Shown piece by piece: positions 25,205 through 34,107 of a stretch of DNA of 64,000 nt. The position numbers and the translations under genes are program-made. The notes below the pieces were generated by a model. The model did no database searches and had not been told where the DNA came from. It saw only the letters and a list, made by a program, of their open reading frames with translations. Each line of letters starts with the position of its first letter. Within the stretch, counting starts at the first letter, position 1. Origin of the DNA: Rhodoferax ferrireducens (lineage in GTDB: Bacteria > Pseudomonadota > Gammaproteobacteria > Burkholderiales > Burkholderiaceae_C); contig NZ_QEII01000324.1 of NCBI RefSeq assembly GCF_003347515.1, positions 62,001 to 126,000 of the forward strand. The letters run 5' to 3'.

Positions 25205-26935
25205 ATGCAAACGCTGATTGATTTTGCCCGCACCGGCGCCGCAGGAGGCAACGCGCCCGTGCGCTGTGCCTTTGGCGCCCCAAGCCAGACGCTGGTGGCG
25301 CATACCCCGGCGCAGGTTCGGCCGTTGCTGGACGCGGTGCAGGCGCTGGCGCGACAGGGCCGCTGGTGCGTGGGCTATTTGCGCTACGAGGCTGGTGCGG
25401 CCTTTGATTCGGCGCTGGCGGTACATGAGGCCGACGGCCCGCTCGCCTGGTTTGGCGTGCACGACACCCCGCAGCCCTGGCCCGAGGGTGAGGCGGGCGG
25501 GATAGCGACAGCGCAGTGGCACGAGAGCCTGACGCGGACGGCATTTGACCAGGGCATGGCGGAAATTCACCGGGCCGTTGCTGACGGCGAGCTCTACCAG
25601 CTCAACTACACGGCGCCCTTGCATGGCGTGATGCAGGGCGCCCCGTGCGACCTGTTCATGGCGTTGCGGCGGGCGCAGCCGGGTGGTTATGCCGCGTACA
25701 TCGACACCGGCGACGAGCAGGTGCTGTCGGTGTCGCCCGAGCTGTTTTTTGACTGGGACGGCGAACGCATCCTGGCGCGCCCGATGAAGGGCACGGCGCC
25801 GCGCGGTGCCACGCCCGAGGATGACGCGGCGCTGGCGGCCCAGCTGCGCGCTTCGGCCAAGGAGCGGGCCGAGAACGTGATGATCGTGGACCTGATTCGC
25901 AACGATCTGTCGCGCGTGGGGCAGCCGTTTTCGGTGCGGGTGCCGCATCTGTTCCGGCTGGAGGCGCTGCCGAGTGTGTGGCAGATGACCTCGGACGTCG
26001 AGGCGCGCACCCGGGCCGGCACGACGCTGGCCGATGTGTTTGCGGCGCTTTTTCCTTGCGGTTCGATCACTGGTGCGCCCAAGGTGCGCGCCATGCAGAT
26101 GATCAAAAGCCTGGAGCCCGATCCGCGCGGCGTTTATTGCGGCGCGGTGGGCGTGGTCCGGCCTGGCGGCGCGGCCACTTTCAATGTGGCGATCCGCACC
26201 GTCACGGTCAAGGGTGGCGCGGTTCGCTGTGGTATTGGCAGCGGCATCACGGCCGATGCCACGGCGGACGGCGAGTGGCAGGAGTGGCGCCACAAGCGCG
26301 CTTTTCTGGAGCGCGCCAGCCAGCCGTTTGAGTTGCTGGAGACGCTGGCCCTGCAAGACGGCGTATTGCGCAATGCGCCGGATCATCTGGCGCGCCTGGC
26401 TCGTGCCGCCGTGCATTTTGGCTATCCGTTGGATGTGGCGCGGGTCGAAGTTAGTTTGCAACAACTGGCCGACGCGCATCGCCAGGGTCTGTGGCGCGTA
26501 CGCCTGTTGTTGAATGCGCGCGGCCAAGCGCAGGTTGAGGCCCATGCGATGGAGGCTTCACCGGCCCTCGTCCAACTGGCATTGGCATCGACGGCCTTTG
26601 AGGAAGCGGGAAGCGAGTTCGTACGTTTCAAGACCACGCGGCGTGCGCATTACGACGCCTTCGCGCCCCGCGTGCCTGGCGCATTTGACACCCTGCTGTG
26701 GAACCGGCAGGGCGAACTGACCGAGTGCACGCGCGGCAACGTGGCGGTGCAACTCGACGGGCGTTGGGTGACGCCACCCTTGCGTTGTGGGCTGCTGGAC
26801 GGCATCGGCCGTGCCCGCTTTTTGCGTGAGGGGCGGCTGGTGGAGGCGGTGGTGCGGGTGGAAGATCTGCCGTGCGCCACGGGTCTGGCCTTTGTCAACA
26901 GCCTGCGCGGCTGGATCGACGCCGTGCTGGTCTGA
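25205..26935 (+). CDS. pabBC: Fused aminodeoxychorismate synthase component I / 4-amino-4-deoxychorismate lyase
   Basis: Residues about 1-380 are a PabB chorismate-binding domain (LYQLNYTAPL, VSPELFF, RPMKGTAPRG, ENVMIVDLIRNDLSRVG, PCGSITGAPKVRAMQ, GIGSGITADA). Residues about 385-576 are a class IV PLP lyase domain like PabC (GVLRNAPDHLARL, FKTTRR, LLWNRQGELTECTRGNVAV, LRCGLLDGIGR). Together they turn chorismate and ammonia into 4-aminobenzoate for folate. No PabA amidotransferase is in the window. This fusion is common in Burkholderiales. The gene is divergent from panB and convergent with the P450 gene. Confidence 0.93.
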   Translation: MQTLIDFARTGAAGGNAPVRCAFGAPSQTLVAHTPAQVRPLLDAVQALARQGRWCVGYLRYEAGAAFDSALAVHEADGPLAWFGVHDTPQPWPEGEAGGIATAQWHESLTRTAFDQGMAEIHRAVADGELYQLNYTAPLHGVMQGAPCDLFMALRRAQPGGYAAYIDTGDEQVLSVSPELFFDWDGERILARPMKGTAPRGATPEDDAALAAQLRASAKERAENVMIVDLIRNDLSRVGQPFSVRVPHLFRLEALPSVWQMTSDVEARTRAGTTLADVFAALFPCGSITGAPKVRAMQMIKSLEPDPRGVYCGAVGVVRPGGAATFNVAIRTVTVKGGAVRCGIGSGITADATADGEWQEWRHKRAFLERASQPFELLETLALQDGVLRNAPDHLARLARAAVHFGYPLDVARVEVSLQQLADAHRQGLWRVRLLLNARGQAQVEAHAMEASPALVQLALASTAFEEAGSEFVRFKTTRRAHYDAFAPRVPGAFDTLLWNRQGELTECTRGNVAVQLDGRWVTPPLRCGLLDGIGRARFLREGRLVEAVVRVEDLPCATGLAFVNSLRGWIDAVLV

Positions 26936-26945
26936 GCGCCGCCGT

Positions 26946-28199
26946 TCAGGTGGTGGCCGTGCGACGCAGTGGCAATGTCATGAGCCCCCGGTAGGCCGGG
27001 TTGCTGCCCCAGCGCGGCGCGGCATCAAGCAGGCTCAGATCGGGCCAGCGCTGCAGCACCTGGCGCAAGACCATCTCGGCTTCCATGCGCGTCAGCGCTG
27101 CACCAATGCACACATGCGCTCCCGAGCCGAAGGTCAGCGAAGCGCCCTCGCTGCGCGTGATGTCCAGCGTGTCGGGTTCGGCATAACGCGCCGGGTCCCG
27201 GTTGGCGGCACCGATCAGCGGCAGCACCAGCTCGCCGCGTCGCAGCCGCTGGCCGTGCAAGACCAGATCGGTTGCCACGCGCCGTCCGGTGTACTGCACC
27301 GGCGGGTCAAAGCGCAGCAGCTCGCGCACAGCGCCCGGCAGCAGCGCCGGGTCTTGTTGGAGCTGCCGCCACTGCTCGGGATGGCTCAGCAGGGCTTGCA
27401 GCCCACTACCCAGCAGGTGGCGCGTGGTCTCGTGGCCGGCGAACAGCAACATGGCGCACTGCGCCAGCAGTTCCGGCCCGCTTTCGATCTCGCCAGCCGC
27501 TTCGGACTGCACCAGCCGGCTCACCAGATCGTCACCGGGCGCCAGGCGTTTGTGCGCCAGCAGGCTCTCGAAATAGTCGCACATGGCCAGCAGGCTGGTC
27601 TGGGCACGGCGCGCCTGAGTCCGCGTCGGCTGCGCCGTGCCGATGAAGATGGCCAGCTCGTCCGACCAGGCCATGAAATCGGCGCGCTGCCCGCGCTCGA
27701 TGCCCAGCAGCCGGGTGATCACCTGCACCGGCAAGGGCCGCGCCACGCGCTCGATGAAATCGAAGGTGTCGGTCGCCGCCACATCCGCTTCGACCTGATC
27801 CAGCAGGCCGGTGATGATTTGTTCGATGTGCGGCACCAGCTTGTGAATCACCTCGGGGCGAAAGCCCGCGTTCATCACCTTGCGGATGCGTGGATGGTCA
27901 GGCGCATCCAGGAATAGCAGGGCGCGCGCGAACAGGCGCTGGAAGCCACCCAGTTCGCCGGGATTCTCCTCCCGGTCCTTGATCCAGGCGCCGGTGCGCT
28001 GCGCGGAAAAGCGCGGGTCCTTCAGCACCAGCTCGACATCGGCATGGCGCGTCAGCAGCCAGGCGCCGCCAAAGAACTCCTCGCTCCAGTGGATCGGGCC
28101 GGCCTCGCGCAGCGCCCGGTAGGTCGGATACGGATTGGCTAGAAACGAGTCATCGATGAGGGGGCGCTCCGACTGGACCGGCGCCAGCACGGCATTCAT
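26946..28199 (-). CDS. Cytochrome P450 at the end of the biotin operon, BioI candidate, 417 aa
   Basis: P450 hallmarks: I-helix oxygen-binding AGHETTRHLLG, the ExxR helix (LREL-like KPVRELLRF region), and heme loop FGSGAHVCIGAAL with ligand Cys364. No membrane anchor is present, so it is a soluble class I-type enzyme needing ferredoxin partners that are not adjacent. The ATG begins four bases after the bioB stop, so it is almost certainly co-transcribed with bioAFDB. In Bacillus, BioI (CYP107H) in the biotin operon cleaves fatty acyl-ACP to pimeloyl-ACP. A similar role here is inferred from position; an unrelated substrate is possible. Confidence 0.85.
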   Translation of the reverse strand: MNAVLAPVQSERPLIDDSFLANPYPTYRALREAGPIHWSEEFFGGAWLLTRHADVELVLKDPRFSAQRTGAWIKDREENPGELGGFQRLFARALLFLDAPDHPRIRKVMNAGFRPEVIHKLVPHIEQIITGLLDQVEADVAATDTFDFIERVARPLPVQVITRLLGIERGQRADFMAWSDELAIFIGTAQPTRTQARRAQTSLLAMCDYFESLLAHKRLAPGDDLVSRLVQSEAAGEIESGPELLAQCAMLLFAGHETTRHLLGSGLQALLSHPEQWRQLQQDPALLPGAVRELLRFDPPVQYTGRRVATDLVLHGQRLRRGELVLPLIGAANRDPARYAEPDTLDITRSEGASLTFGSGAHVCIGAALTRMEAEMVLRQVLQRWPDLSLLDAAPRWGSNPAYRGLMTLPLRRTATT

Positions 28200-28203
28200 C
28201 AGT

Positions 28204-29241
28204 TCAGCACGTCTGGGTTGACGCCGCGGGCCGCTCGCCCTGTGCCTTTAGGCCCAGGCGCGCAAACAGCTGGCGGTCCCGATCCGCCTGCGGGTTGCTG
28301 GTGGTGAGCAGCTTGTCGCCGTAAAAAATCGAGTTGGCACCGGCCAGGAAACACAAGGCCTGCAGGGCTTCATCCATCTGTTCGCGCCCGGCCGACAGCC
28401 GCACCATGGTCAGCGGCATGGTGATGCGGGCGATGGCAATGGTGCGCACAAACTCGAACGGGTCCAGCGGCGCGGTGTTGGCCAGCGGCGTGCCCTCGAC
28501 GGCGACCAGGTTGTTGATTGGCACTGACTCGGGGTAGGGGTGGAGGTTGGCCAGTTGGGCGATCAGTCCGGCGCGCTCGGTCCGGGACTCGCCCATGCCG
28601 ACGATGCCGCCGCAGCACACGTTGATGCCGGCGCTACGCACATGGGTCAATGTGTCGAGCCGGTCCTGGTAGGTGCGGGTGGTGATGATGCTCTCGTAGA
28701 ACTCGGGCGCGCTGTCCAGGTTGTGGTTGTAATAGTCCAGCCCGGCGTCCTTCAGGGCCTGGGCCTGCTCGGCTTCGAGCATGCCCAAGGTCATGCAGGT
28801 CTCCAGGCCCAGGGCGCGCACTTCGCGCACCATGTCGGTCACGCGTTCCATGTCGCGTTCCTTCGGGCTGCGCCAGGCGGCGCCCATGCAAAAGCGGGTC
28901 GCGCCCTGGTCTTTGGCCGCTTGCGCTGCCTCGATCACCTCGGACAGCGGCATCAGTTTGCTGGCCTCGATGCCGCTGTCGGCCGTTGAGGCTTGCGGGC
29001 AGTAGCCGCAGTCCTCGGAACAGCCGCCGGTCTTGATCGACAGCAGCGTGGACAGCTGCACCTCGTTGGCGTCAAAGTGTTCGCGATGCACTTGCTGGGC
29101 ACGGAACAGCAAATCCATAAAGGGCAGCGCGTACAGGGCCTCGATCTCGGCGACTGGCCAGCGTTGTGGGACGTCTGGTGTGACGGTTCGTGCCGGAGCG
29201 CTGCGCAGGGATGACACTGGGACGATGGAAATGGTGGTCAT
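28204..29241 (-). CDS. bioB: Biotin synthase
   Basis: This radical-SAM enzyme inserts sulfur into dethiobiotin. The [4Fe-4S]/SAM motif is C74-x3-C78-x2-C81 (GGCSEDCGYCPQ). Other blocks: RFCMGAAWRSPKERD, YYNHNLDSAPEFY, GIVGMGES and AGANSIFYGDKLLTT, with cysteines for the second [2Fe-2S] cluster (CMTLG, VCCGG). Length 345 aa is normal. It is eleven bases downstream of bioD and four bases upstream of the P450 gene. Confidence 0.97.
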   Translation of the reverse strand: MTTISIVPVSSLRSAPARTVTPDVPQRWPVAEIEALYALPFMDLLFRAQQVHREHFDANEVQLSTLLSIKTGGCSEDCGYCPQASTADSGIEASKLMPLSEVIEAAQAAKDQGATRFCMGAAWRSPKERDMERVTDMVREVRALGLETCMTLGMLEAEQAQALKDAGLDYYNHNLDSAPEFYESIITTRTYQDRLDTLTHVRSAGINVCCGGIVGMGESRTERAGLIAQLANLHPYPESVPINNLVAVEGTPLANTAPLDPFEFVRTIAIARITMPLTMVRLSAGREQMDEALQALCFLAGANSIFYGDKLLTTSNPQADRDRQLFARLGLKAQGERPAASTQTC

Positions 29242-29251
29242 GTTGGGTCTT

Positions 29252-30040
29252 TCAGGAGGATGCCAAAGAAGAAGGAGAGGTCAAAACGGGGGCTAAAACA
29301 GAAGTCAAAGCGGCTGTGTCCAGGTGGGCGGCAACCTTGGCCGGCGTGGGCTGCGCCAGCCACGGTACCAGGCCGAGGCAGGGCGCGCCATGTTGTTGCC
29401 ACAGGCGCTCGCGCAGACAGGCGATGTTCTCATCGACCCAGGGCATGTTTGCGTCAACGACGTTGCCAATCCAGCCAAGCAGGCGCAGGCCGCGCGCGCG
29501 CACCTCCTGCGCCGTGAGCAAAGCATGGTTGATGCAGCCCAAGCGCAAGCCCACCACCAGCACGACGGGCAACTGGAAATCGCAGGCCAGGTCGGACGTG
29601 TCCCAGTCGGGGCCCAGCGGCACGCAAAAGCCACCGACGCCCTCGATCACCAGCACATCGGCCCGGCTTGCTAGCGCCTGCGCCGCGCGCAGGAGGGCGG
29701 CACGGTCAATCGCCTCGTTTTGCAGGGCGGCAGCGATGTGCGGCGCGCAGGCGGTCTCCAACTGGCAGGGCCCGACCTCGGCGTCGGTCAGCGCCAGTGA
29801 ACTGGCTTGACGCAGGGCACGCACATCCTCGTTGACGCATTGGCCGTCGATCAGGCTGGTGCCGGCGGCCACCGGCTTGAAGCCGGCGCTGGACCAGCCT
29901 GCCTGGGCCAGGCAGTGCAGCAAGGCGGCGCTGATGCGGGTCTTGCCAACCTCGGTGTCGGTGCCGGTGACGAAGCAGCCGTGCAACCGGGCCGGCTGGG
30001 TCATTGGGGCGTGCGCAGTGGATGGAGAGAGCCGGCTCAT
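29252..30040 (-). CDS. bioD: Dethiobiotin synthetase
   Basis: It carries the P-loop GTDTEVGKT at residues 25-33 and EGVGGFCVPLG with the substrate-binding loop. The start ATG (30038-30040) overlaps the bioF stop in an ATGA; an in-frame ATG twelve codons later (MTQPARL) is an alternative. The enzyme closes the ureido ring of 7,8-diaminopelargonate with CO2 and ATP. The Ser/Ala/Thr-rich C-terminal tail (TSVLAPVLTSPSSLASS) is longer than usual. Confidence 0.95.
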   Translation of the reverse strand: MSRLSPSTAHAPMTQPARLHGCFVTGTDTEVGKTRISAALLHCLAQAGWSSAGFKPVAAGTSLIDGQCVNEDVRALRQASSLALTDAEVGPCQLETACAPHIAAALQNEAIDRAALLRAAQALASRADVLVIEGVGGFCVPLGPDWDTSDLACDFQLPVVLVVGLRLGCINHALLTAQEVRARGLRLLGWIGNVVDANMPWVDENIACLRERLWQQHGAPCLGLVPWLAQPTPAKVAAHLDTAALTSVLAPVLTSPSSLASS

Positions 30041-31266
30041 GCCACTGTCCCGGTCAAATCTTGCGCGGCGCGAGTCAGGCCGTCGAGCAACTGCTGCACG
30101 TCGGCGGCACTGTGCGCCGCGCTGAGCGTGATGCGCAGCCTGGCCGTGCCGGCGGGCACTGTCGGCGGGCGGATCGCCGGCACCCACAGGCCCTGCGCGT
30201 CCAGCGCGGCGGCCAGCGCCAGTGCGGCGGCGTTGTCGCCGATGATGAGCGGCTGGATCGCGGTGGCCGAGTCGCTTAAGCGCCAGCCCAGCTTCGGGTG
30301 TGCTGCAATCAGGGTTGTGAGTTGCGTGCGCAACTGAACAATCAGTTGCTGCAGGTGGGCGCGTCGTTGTTGACCCTCCTCGCCACCGATCAGGCGCAGG
30401 CTTTCGCGCAAGGCATGGGCCACGGCCGGTGGCGCGGCGGTGGTGTAAATATAGGGGCGGGCCGATTGCACCAGCCACTCGATGATGCTCGGGTGCGCCG
30501 CGACAAAAGCACCACCGAGTCCCGCGGCCTTGCCCAGCGTGCCCATGTAGATCAGGCGCTCGCTGCGCAGATTGAAATGCGCCAGGCTGCCGCGGCCCTT
30601 GTCACCCAGCACGCCAAAACCGTGGGCGTCGTCCACGATCAACCAGGCGTCGAAGCGCTCGGCCAGCGCCAGCAAGGCCGGCAGATCGGCCAGGTCGCCG
30701 TCCATGCTGAAGACGGCGTCGGTCACGATCAGCTTGACCGGTGTCGTGCAGCGCGCCAGCTGGCGCGCCAGCAGCGCCAGCTGGCCGTGTGGATAGCGCT
30801 GCATTGGCGCCTTGGCCAACAGCGCGCCATCGATCAGCGATGCGTGGTTGAGTTTGTCGGCAAAGATCGTGGCGCTAGCGTCGCCCAGGGCGGTGAGCAG
30901 GGCGAGATTGGCCATGTAGCCGGTACAAAAATAAAGCGCCAGGGCCTGCGGAATGCTGGGCGCCAGCCAGTCCGCCAGCTCATCTTCGAGCGTGGCATGG
31001 GCGCGCGAGTGGCCGTTGATCAGGTGCGAGGCGCCGCTGCCGGCGCCGAATTGCCGGGCACCGTCCGCCAGTGCCTGGATCAGCGCCGGGTGATTCGCCA
31101 GGCCCAGGTAATCGTTGCTGCAAAACGCCAGCAAATCACGCGCCGGCTGGCCGTCCCGGCTGACGCGTTGGTGTGGCGCGCAGGGCGACTCGGTGATGCG
31201 GCGCTGGCGTTTCAGCGCCAGCACTTCGCGCTCACGCAGTTGGCGGTTCAGGTGTTCTATCAACAT
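30037..31266 (-). CDS. bioF: 8-amino-7-oxononanoate synthase
   Basis: A PLP enzyme of the alpha-oxoamine synthase family that joins pimeloyl thioester and alanine. Motifs: FCSNDYLGLANHP, GSGASHLINGHSRAHATLE, FCTGYMANLALL, DDAHGFGVLG and the PLP lysine in GTLGKAAG (about residue 243). Length 409 aa is slightly longer than the E. coli enzyme. Its start lies 35 bases inside bioA and its stop overlaps bioD. Confidence 0.95.
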   Translation of the reverse strand: MLIEHLNRQLREREVLALKRQRRITESPCAPHQRVSRDGQPARDLLAFCSNDYLGLANHPALIQALADGARQFGAGSGASHLINGHSRAHATLEDELADWLAPSIPQALALYFCTGYMANLALLTALGDASATIFADKLNHASLIDGALLAKAPMQRYPHGQLALLARQLARCTTPVKLIVTDAVFSMDGDLADLPALLALAERFDAWLIVDDAHGFGVLGDKGRGSLAHFNLRSERLIYMGTLGKAAGLGGAFVAAHPSIIEWLVQSARPYIYTTAAPPAVAHALRESLRLIGGEEGQQRRAHLQQLIVQLRTQLTTLIAAHPKLGWRLSDSATAIQPLIIGDNAAALALAAALDAQGLWVPAIRPPTVPAGTARLRITLSAAHSAADVQQLLDGLTRAAQDLTGTVA

Positions 31267-32650
31267 CAGGAGGACTTTGCTTCAAAACATCGTTCAGTGT
31301 CGCCAGCAGACGCTCGGCCAGCCATAGCGACAAAGCCTCGGTGAGCACGTAAGGCGGCATCAGGTAGATGGTGCGCCCGATCGGTCGGATCAGCAGTTCG
31401 TGCTCCCGGCCGACCAAGTGGAAGCGCTCGGAAAAACGCGGCCCCATCAGCGGCTCGCGCACCTCAAAGGCCCAGATCATGCCGAGCTGGCGAAAGTGCT
31501 CGATGCGCGGATCGCTGGCCAGTGGCGCCAGCGCCGTGGTCAGGATGGCCGCTTGCTCCCGGTTGCGCCGCAGCACCTCATCCTGCTCAAAGCGATCGAG
31601 TACCGCCAGCGCCGCGCGGCAGGCCAGCGCATTGCCGGTGTAGGAATGCGAATGCAGGAAGCCGCGCGCCACGTCGTCGTCGAGAAAGGCCTCAAAAATG
31701 CTGTCGCGTGACAGCACCAGCGAGAGCGGCAAATAGCCGCCGCTGATGCCCTTGGACAGGCAGACCAGGTCCGGCCAGATGGCGGGTTCACCCACCAGCG
31801 CGGCCTGCTCGAAGGCAAAAAAGGTGCCGGTGCGGCCGCAGCCGACTGCAATCTCATCCGCAATCAGCGTCACCTCAAACCGGTCACACAGCGCGCGCAC
31901 GGCGCGCAGGTAGGCCGGGTCGTACATTGCCATGCCGGTGGCGCCCTGCACCAGCGGCTCCAGGATCAGGGCGGCAATCTGCTCGTGGCGGGTTTCAAAC
32001 AGTGCCTGCAGCGCTGCGGCGGCGCGCATCGCCACATCGACAGCGGACTCGCCCGCAATGGCCTGGCGCGCATCGGGCGACATCACTTGGTGCACGCGCA
32101 TCAGCAGCGGGTCGTAGGCGTCGCGGAACACGGCCACGTCGGTCACCGCCAGCGCGCCCAGTGTCTCGCCGTGGTAACCCTGGCGCAAGCAAACGAACTC
32201 GCGCTTATCGCCTCGTCCCCGATTGCGCCAGTGGTGAAAGCTCATCTTGAGCGCAATCTCCACCGCCGAGGCACCATCACTGGCGAAAAAGCAATGCCCG
32301 AGTACGCCACCGGTCAAGGCCGACAGGCGTTCGGCCAGTTCCACCGCCGGGGCGTGGGTGCAACCCGCCAGCATGACGTGTGGCAGGGTGTCGAGCTGCT
32401 CCTTGAGTGCTGCGTTGATGCGGGCGTCGGCATGGCCGAACAGGTTGACCCACCAGGAACTGCTGGTGTCGAAGTAGTGACGGCCGCTGTCATCGAACAG
32501 CCACGGCCCTTCGCCGCGCGTGATTGCCAGCGGCGGCACTTGGGCTGCGCGCTGCATCTGGGTGCAGGGATGCCAGACAGCGGCCAGGCTGCGTGCGGCC
32601 AGCGTGGACGATGGGGTGCTGGCCGAATGACCGTCAGTTCGCGTCGTCAC
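31232..32650 (-). CDS. bioA: Adenosylmethionine-8-amino-7-oxononanoate aminotransferase
   Basis: A class III PLP aminotransferase. Motifs: WHPCTQMQ (substrate entry), GCTHAPAVELAERLS, FFASDGASAVEIALKM, RQGYHGETLGAL, LIADEIAVGCGRTG and PLP lysine in CLSKGISGGYLPL. GTG (32648-32650) overlaps the panD stop. It uses SAM as amino donor to form 7,8-diaminopelargonate. Order bioA-F-D-B is compact, with no bioC or bioH in the window, which leaves the pimelate step open (see the P450 at 26946). Confidence 0.95.
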   Translation of the reverse strand: MTTRTDGHSASTPSSTLAARSLAAVWHPCTQMQRAAQVPPLAITRGEGPWLFDDSGRHYFDTSSSWWVNLFGHADARINAALKEQLDTLPHVMLAGCTHAPAVELAERLSALTGGVLGHCFFASDGASAVEIALKMSFHHWRNRGRGDKREFVCLRQGYHGETLGALAVTDVAVFRDAYDPLLMRVHQVMSPDARQAIAGESAVDVAMRAAAALQALFETRHEQIAALILEPLVQGATGMAMYDPAYLRAVRALCDRFEVTLIADEIAVGCGRTGTFFAFEQAALVGEPAIWPDLVCLSKGISGGYLPLSLVLSRDSIFEAFLDDDVARGFLHSHSYTGNALACRAALAVLDRFEQDEVLRRNREQAAILTTALAPLASDPRIEHFRQLGMIWAFEVREPLMGPRFSERFHLVGREHELLIRPIGRTIYLMPPYVLTEALSLWLAERLLATLNDVLKQSPPDVDRTPEPPTA

Positions 32651-33027
32651 AGCTGCTGCGTTGGCACCTTGTGGCGCAATTCGGTCTGCTTGTTCTTGTC
32701 GTCGACGAACACCAGTTGCGGCTCATGCCCGGCGACTTGGTCGTTGTGCACCTGGCCAAAGGCGGCAATGATGATCAGGTCGCCGACGGCGGCGCGGCGT
32801 GCCGCCGAGCCGTTGACCGAAATCATGCCGGAGCCGCGTGCACCCTTGATGGCGTAGGTGATGAAGCGCTCGCCGTTGTTGATGTTCCAGATGTGGATCT
32901 GTTCGTTCTCGACCAGGTTGGCGGCGTCCAGCAGGTCTTCGTCGATGGCGCACGAGCCTTCGTAGTGCAGCTCGCAGTGGGTCACGGCGACGCGGTGGAT
33001 CTTGGATTTGAGCAGGGTGCGGAACAT
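32647..33027 (-). CDS. panD: Aspartate 1-decarboxylase (pyruvoyl)
   Basis: A 126 aa proenzyme that cleaves itself at G24-S25 (YEGSCAID) to form the pyruvoyl cofactor. Other conserved pieces are KSKIHRVAVT, WNINNGERF(I)TYAI, GSGMISVNGSAARR and GDLIIIAAFG. It makes beta-alanine for panC. Here it sits between queD and bioA rather than with panBC; its stop overlaps the bioA start. Confidence 0.96.
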   Translation of the reverse strand: MFRTLLKSKIHRVAVTHCELHYEGSCAIDEDLLDAANLVENEQIHIWNINNGERFITYAIKGARGSGMISVNGSAARRAAVGDLIIIAAFGQVHNDQVAGHEPQLVFVDDKNKQTELRHKVPTQQL

Positions 33028-33086
33028 GGAAGTCTCCTCGGAATCAATGTGAACGGGAACGGAAACAGGGCGAGGGCGCGCCGGTC

Positions 33087-33455
33087 TCAGGGCTGAAGCT
33101 CCAGCGTACAGGCGTCGCCCACGGCGTCGCGCCAGACGCGCACGCGGCGCAGTGGTGGACCCAGGTCGGGCAGCGCCTGGGCGATGAACAGGCACAGATT
33201 TTCCAGCGTCGGCGGGCCCAGGTCAGGCACCTCGTCGAGCATGTGGTGGTCCAGTCGTTCGCGCAGCTCGCCCAAGGCCTGGCGCAGCAGGCCCAGGTCG
33301 ATCACCATGCCGGTGACGGGGTCGCGCGGGCCGGACAAAGAGACCTCGGCGTGGTAGGTATGGCCATGGATGCGGCGACTGCCCTCGGCCTCGATCTCCC
33401 GTTTCAGGGTGTGGGCGGCGTCGAAGAAAAAACGTTGACTGACAGTGAATAACAT
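33087..33455 (-). CDS. queD: 6-carboxytetrahydropterin synthase family protein
   Basis: T-fold pterin enzyme of 122 aa with zinc ligands H15 (FDAAHTLKRE), H30 and H32 (RIHGHTYH), the VIDLG strand, and LDHHMLDEVPDLGPPTLENL. The cysteine four residues before the HGH motif in E. coli QueD (Cys27) is replaced by Ser26 here (EGSRRIHGH), so the catalytic mechanism may differ. It is immediately downstream of queE (14 bases), supporting a role in preQ0/queuosine synthesis. Other members of the PTPS superfamily remain possible. Confidence 0.85.
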   Translation of the reverse strand: MLFTVSQRFFFDAAHTLKREIEAEGSRRIHGHTYHAEVSLSGPRDPVTGMVIDLGLLRQALGELRERLDHHMLDEVPDLGPPTLENLCLFIAQALPDLGPPLRRVRVWRDAVGDACTLELQP

Positions 33456-33468
33456 GGGGTTCGGAGTC

Positions 33469-34107
33469 TCAGCGGATGCCGCTGATTTTGTGGGTTTGCA
33501 GGCTCAGGCGCCAGACCGGGTGCTGCAGGCAGGCGTCGATGCAGGTGCTCATGTTGGCGGCCTGCTTGGGGCTGTCCATCGGTTGCAGGAAACGGTGGCT
33601 GAACTCGCCGGTGGTCGCCATGGTCTGCAGGTCCAGCGCGGGCTGGGGCCAGACCAGTTTGAGTTCCTGGCCCTGCTGCTGCACCCAGGGGGCGCCGGCC
33701 TTGGGGCTGACGCAGAGCCAGTCGATACCGGCGGGTGCGGCAACAGTGCCATTGGTTTCCACAGCGATGCGAAAACCACGCGCGTGCAGCGCATCGATCA
33801 ATGCGGTGTCGACTTGCAGCAGGGGCTCGCCGCCCGTCAGCACGGTCAGGCGATTCGCCCGGTCACCGGCGGGCCATTGGGCTTCGATCTGGTCGGCCAG
33901 CTGCTCGGCCTGTGCGAACTTGCCACCCAGCGTGCCGTCGGTGCCGATAAAGTCGGTATCGCAGAAGCGGCAGACGGCGCTGGCACGGTCTTCTTCGCGG
34001 CCGCTCCACAGGTTGCAGCCGGCAAAACGGCAGAACACGGCCGGCATGCCAGCCTGTGCACCTTCGCCCTGCAGGGTGTAGAAAATTTCCTTGACGCTGT
34101 AAGTCAT
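33469..34107 (-). CDS. queE: 7-carboxy-7-deazaguanine synthase
   Basis: A radical-SAM enzyme that contracts carboxytetrahydropterin to the deazaguanine ring. It has the QueE-specific CX14CX2C cluster motif (C31, C46, C49) instead of CX3CX2C. It continues with LTGGEPLLQ and VETNGTV. It starts in an ATGA overlap with the nadB stop. It forms a queuosine pair with queD; queC and queF are not in the window. Confidence 0.95.
   Translation of the reverse strand: MTYSVKEIFYTLQGEGAQAGMPAVFCRFAGCNLWSGREEDRASAVCRFCDTDFIGTDGTLGGKFAQAEQLADQIEAQWPAGDRANRLTVLTGGEPLLQVDTALIDALHARGFRIAVETNGTVAAPAGIDWLCVSPKAGAPWVQQQGQELKLVWPQPALDLQTMATTGEFSHRFLQPMDSPKQAANMSTCIDACLQHPVWRLSLQTHKISGIR

Noticed and set aside
24923..26545. 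540-codon minus-strand frame across panB and pabBC
   Set aside because: Joins the real panB frame region with antisense of pabBC; no coherent protein.
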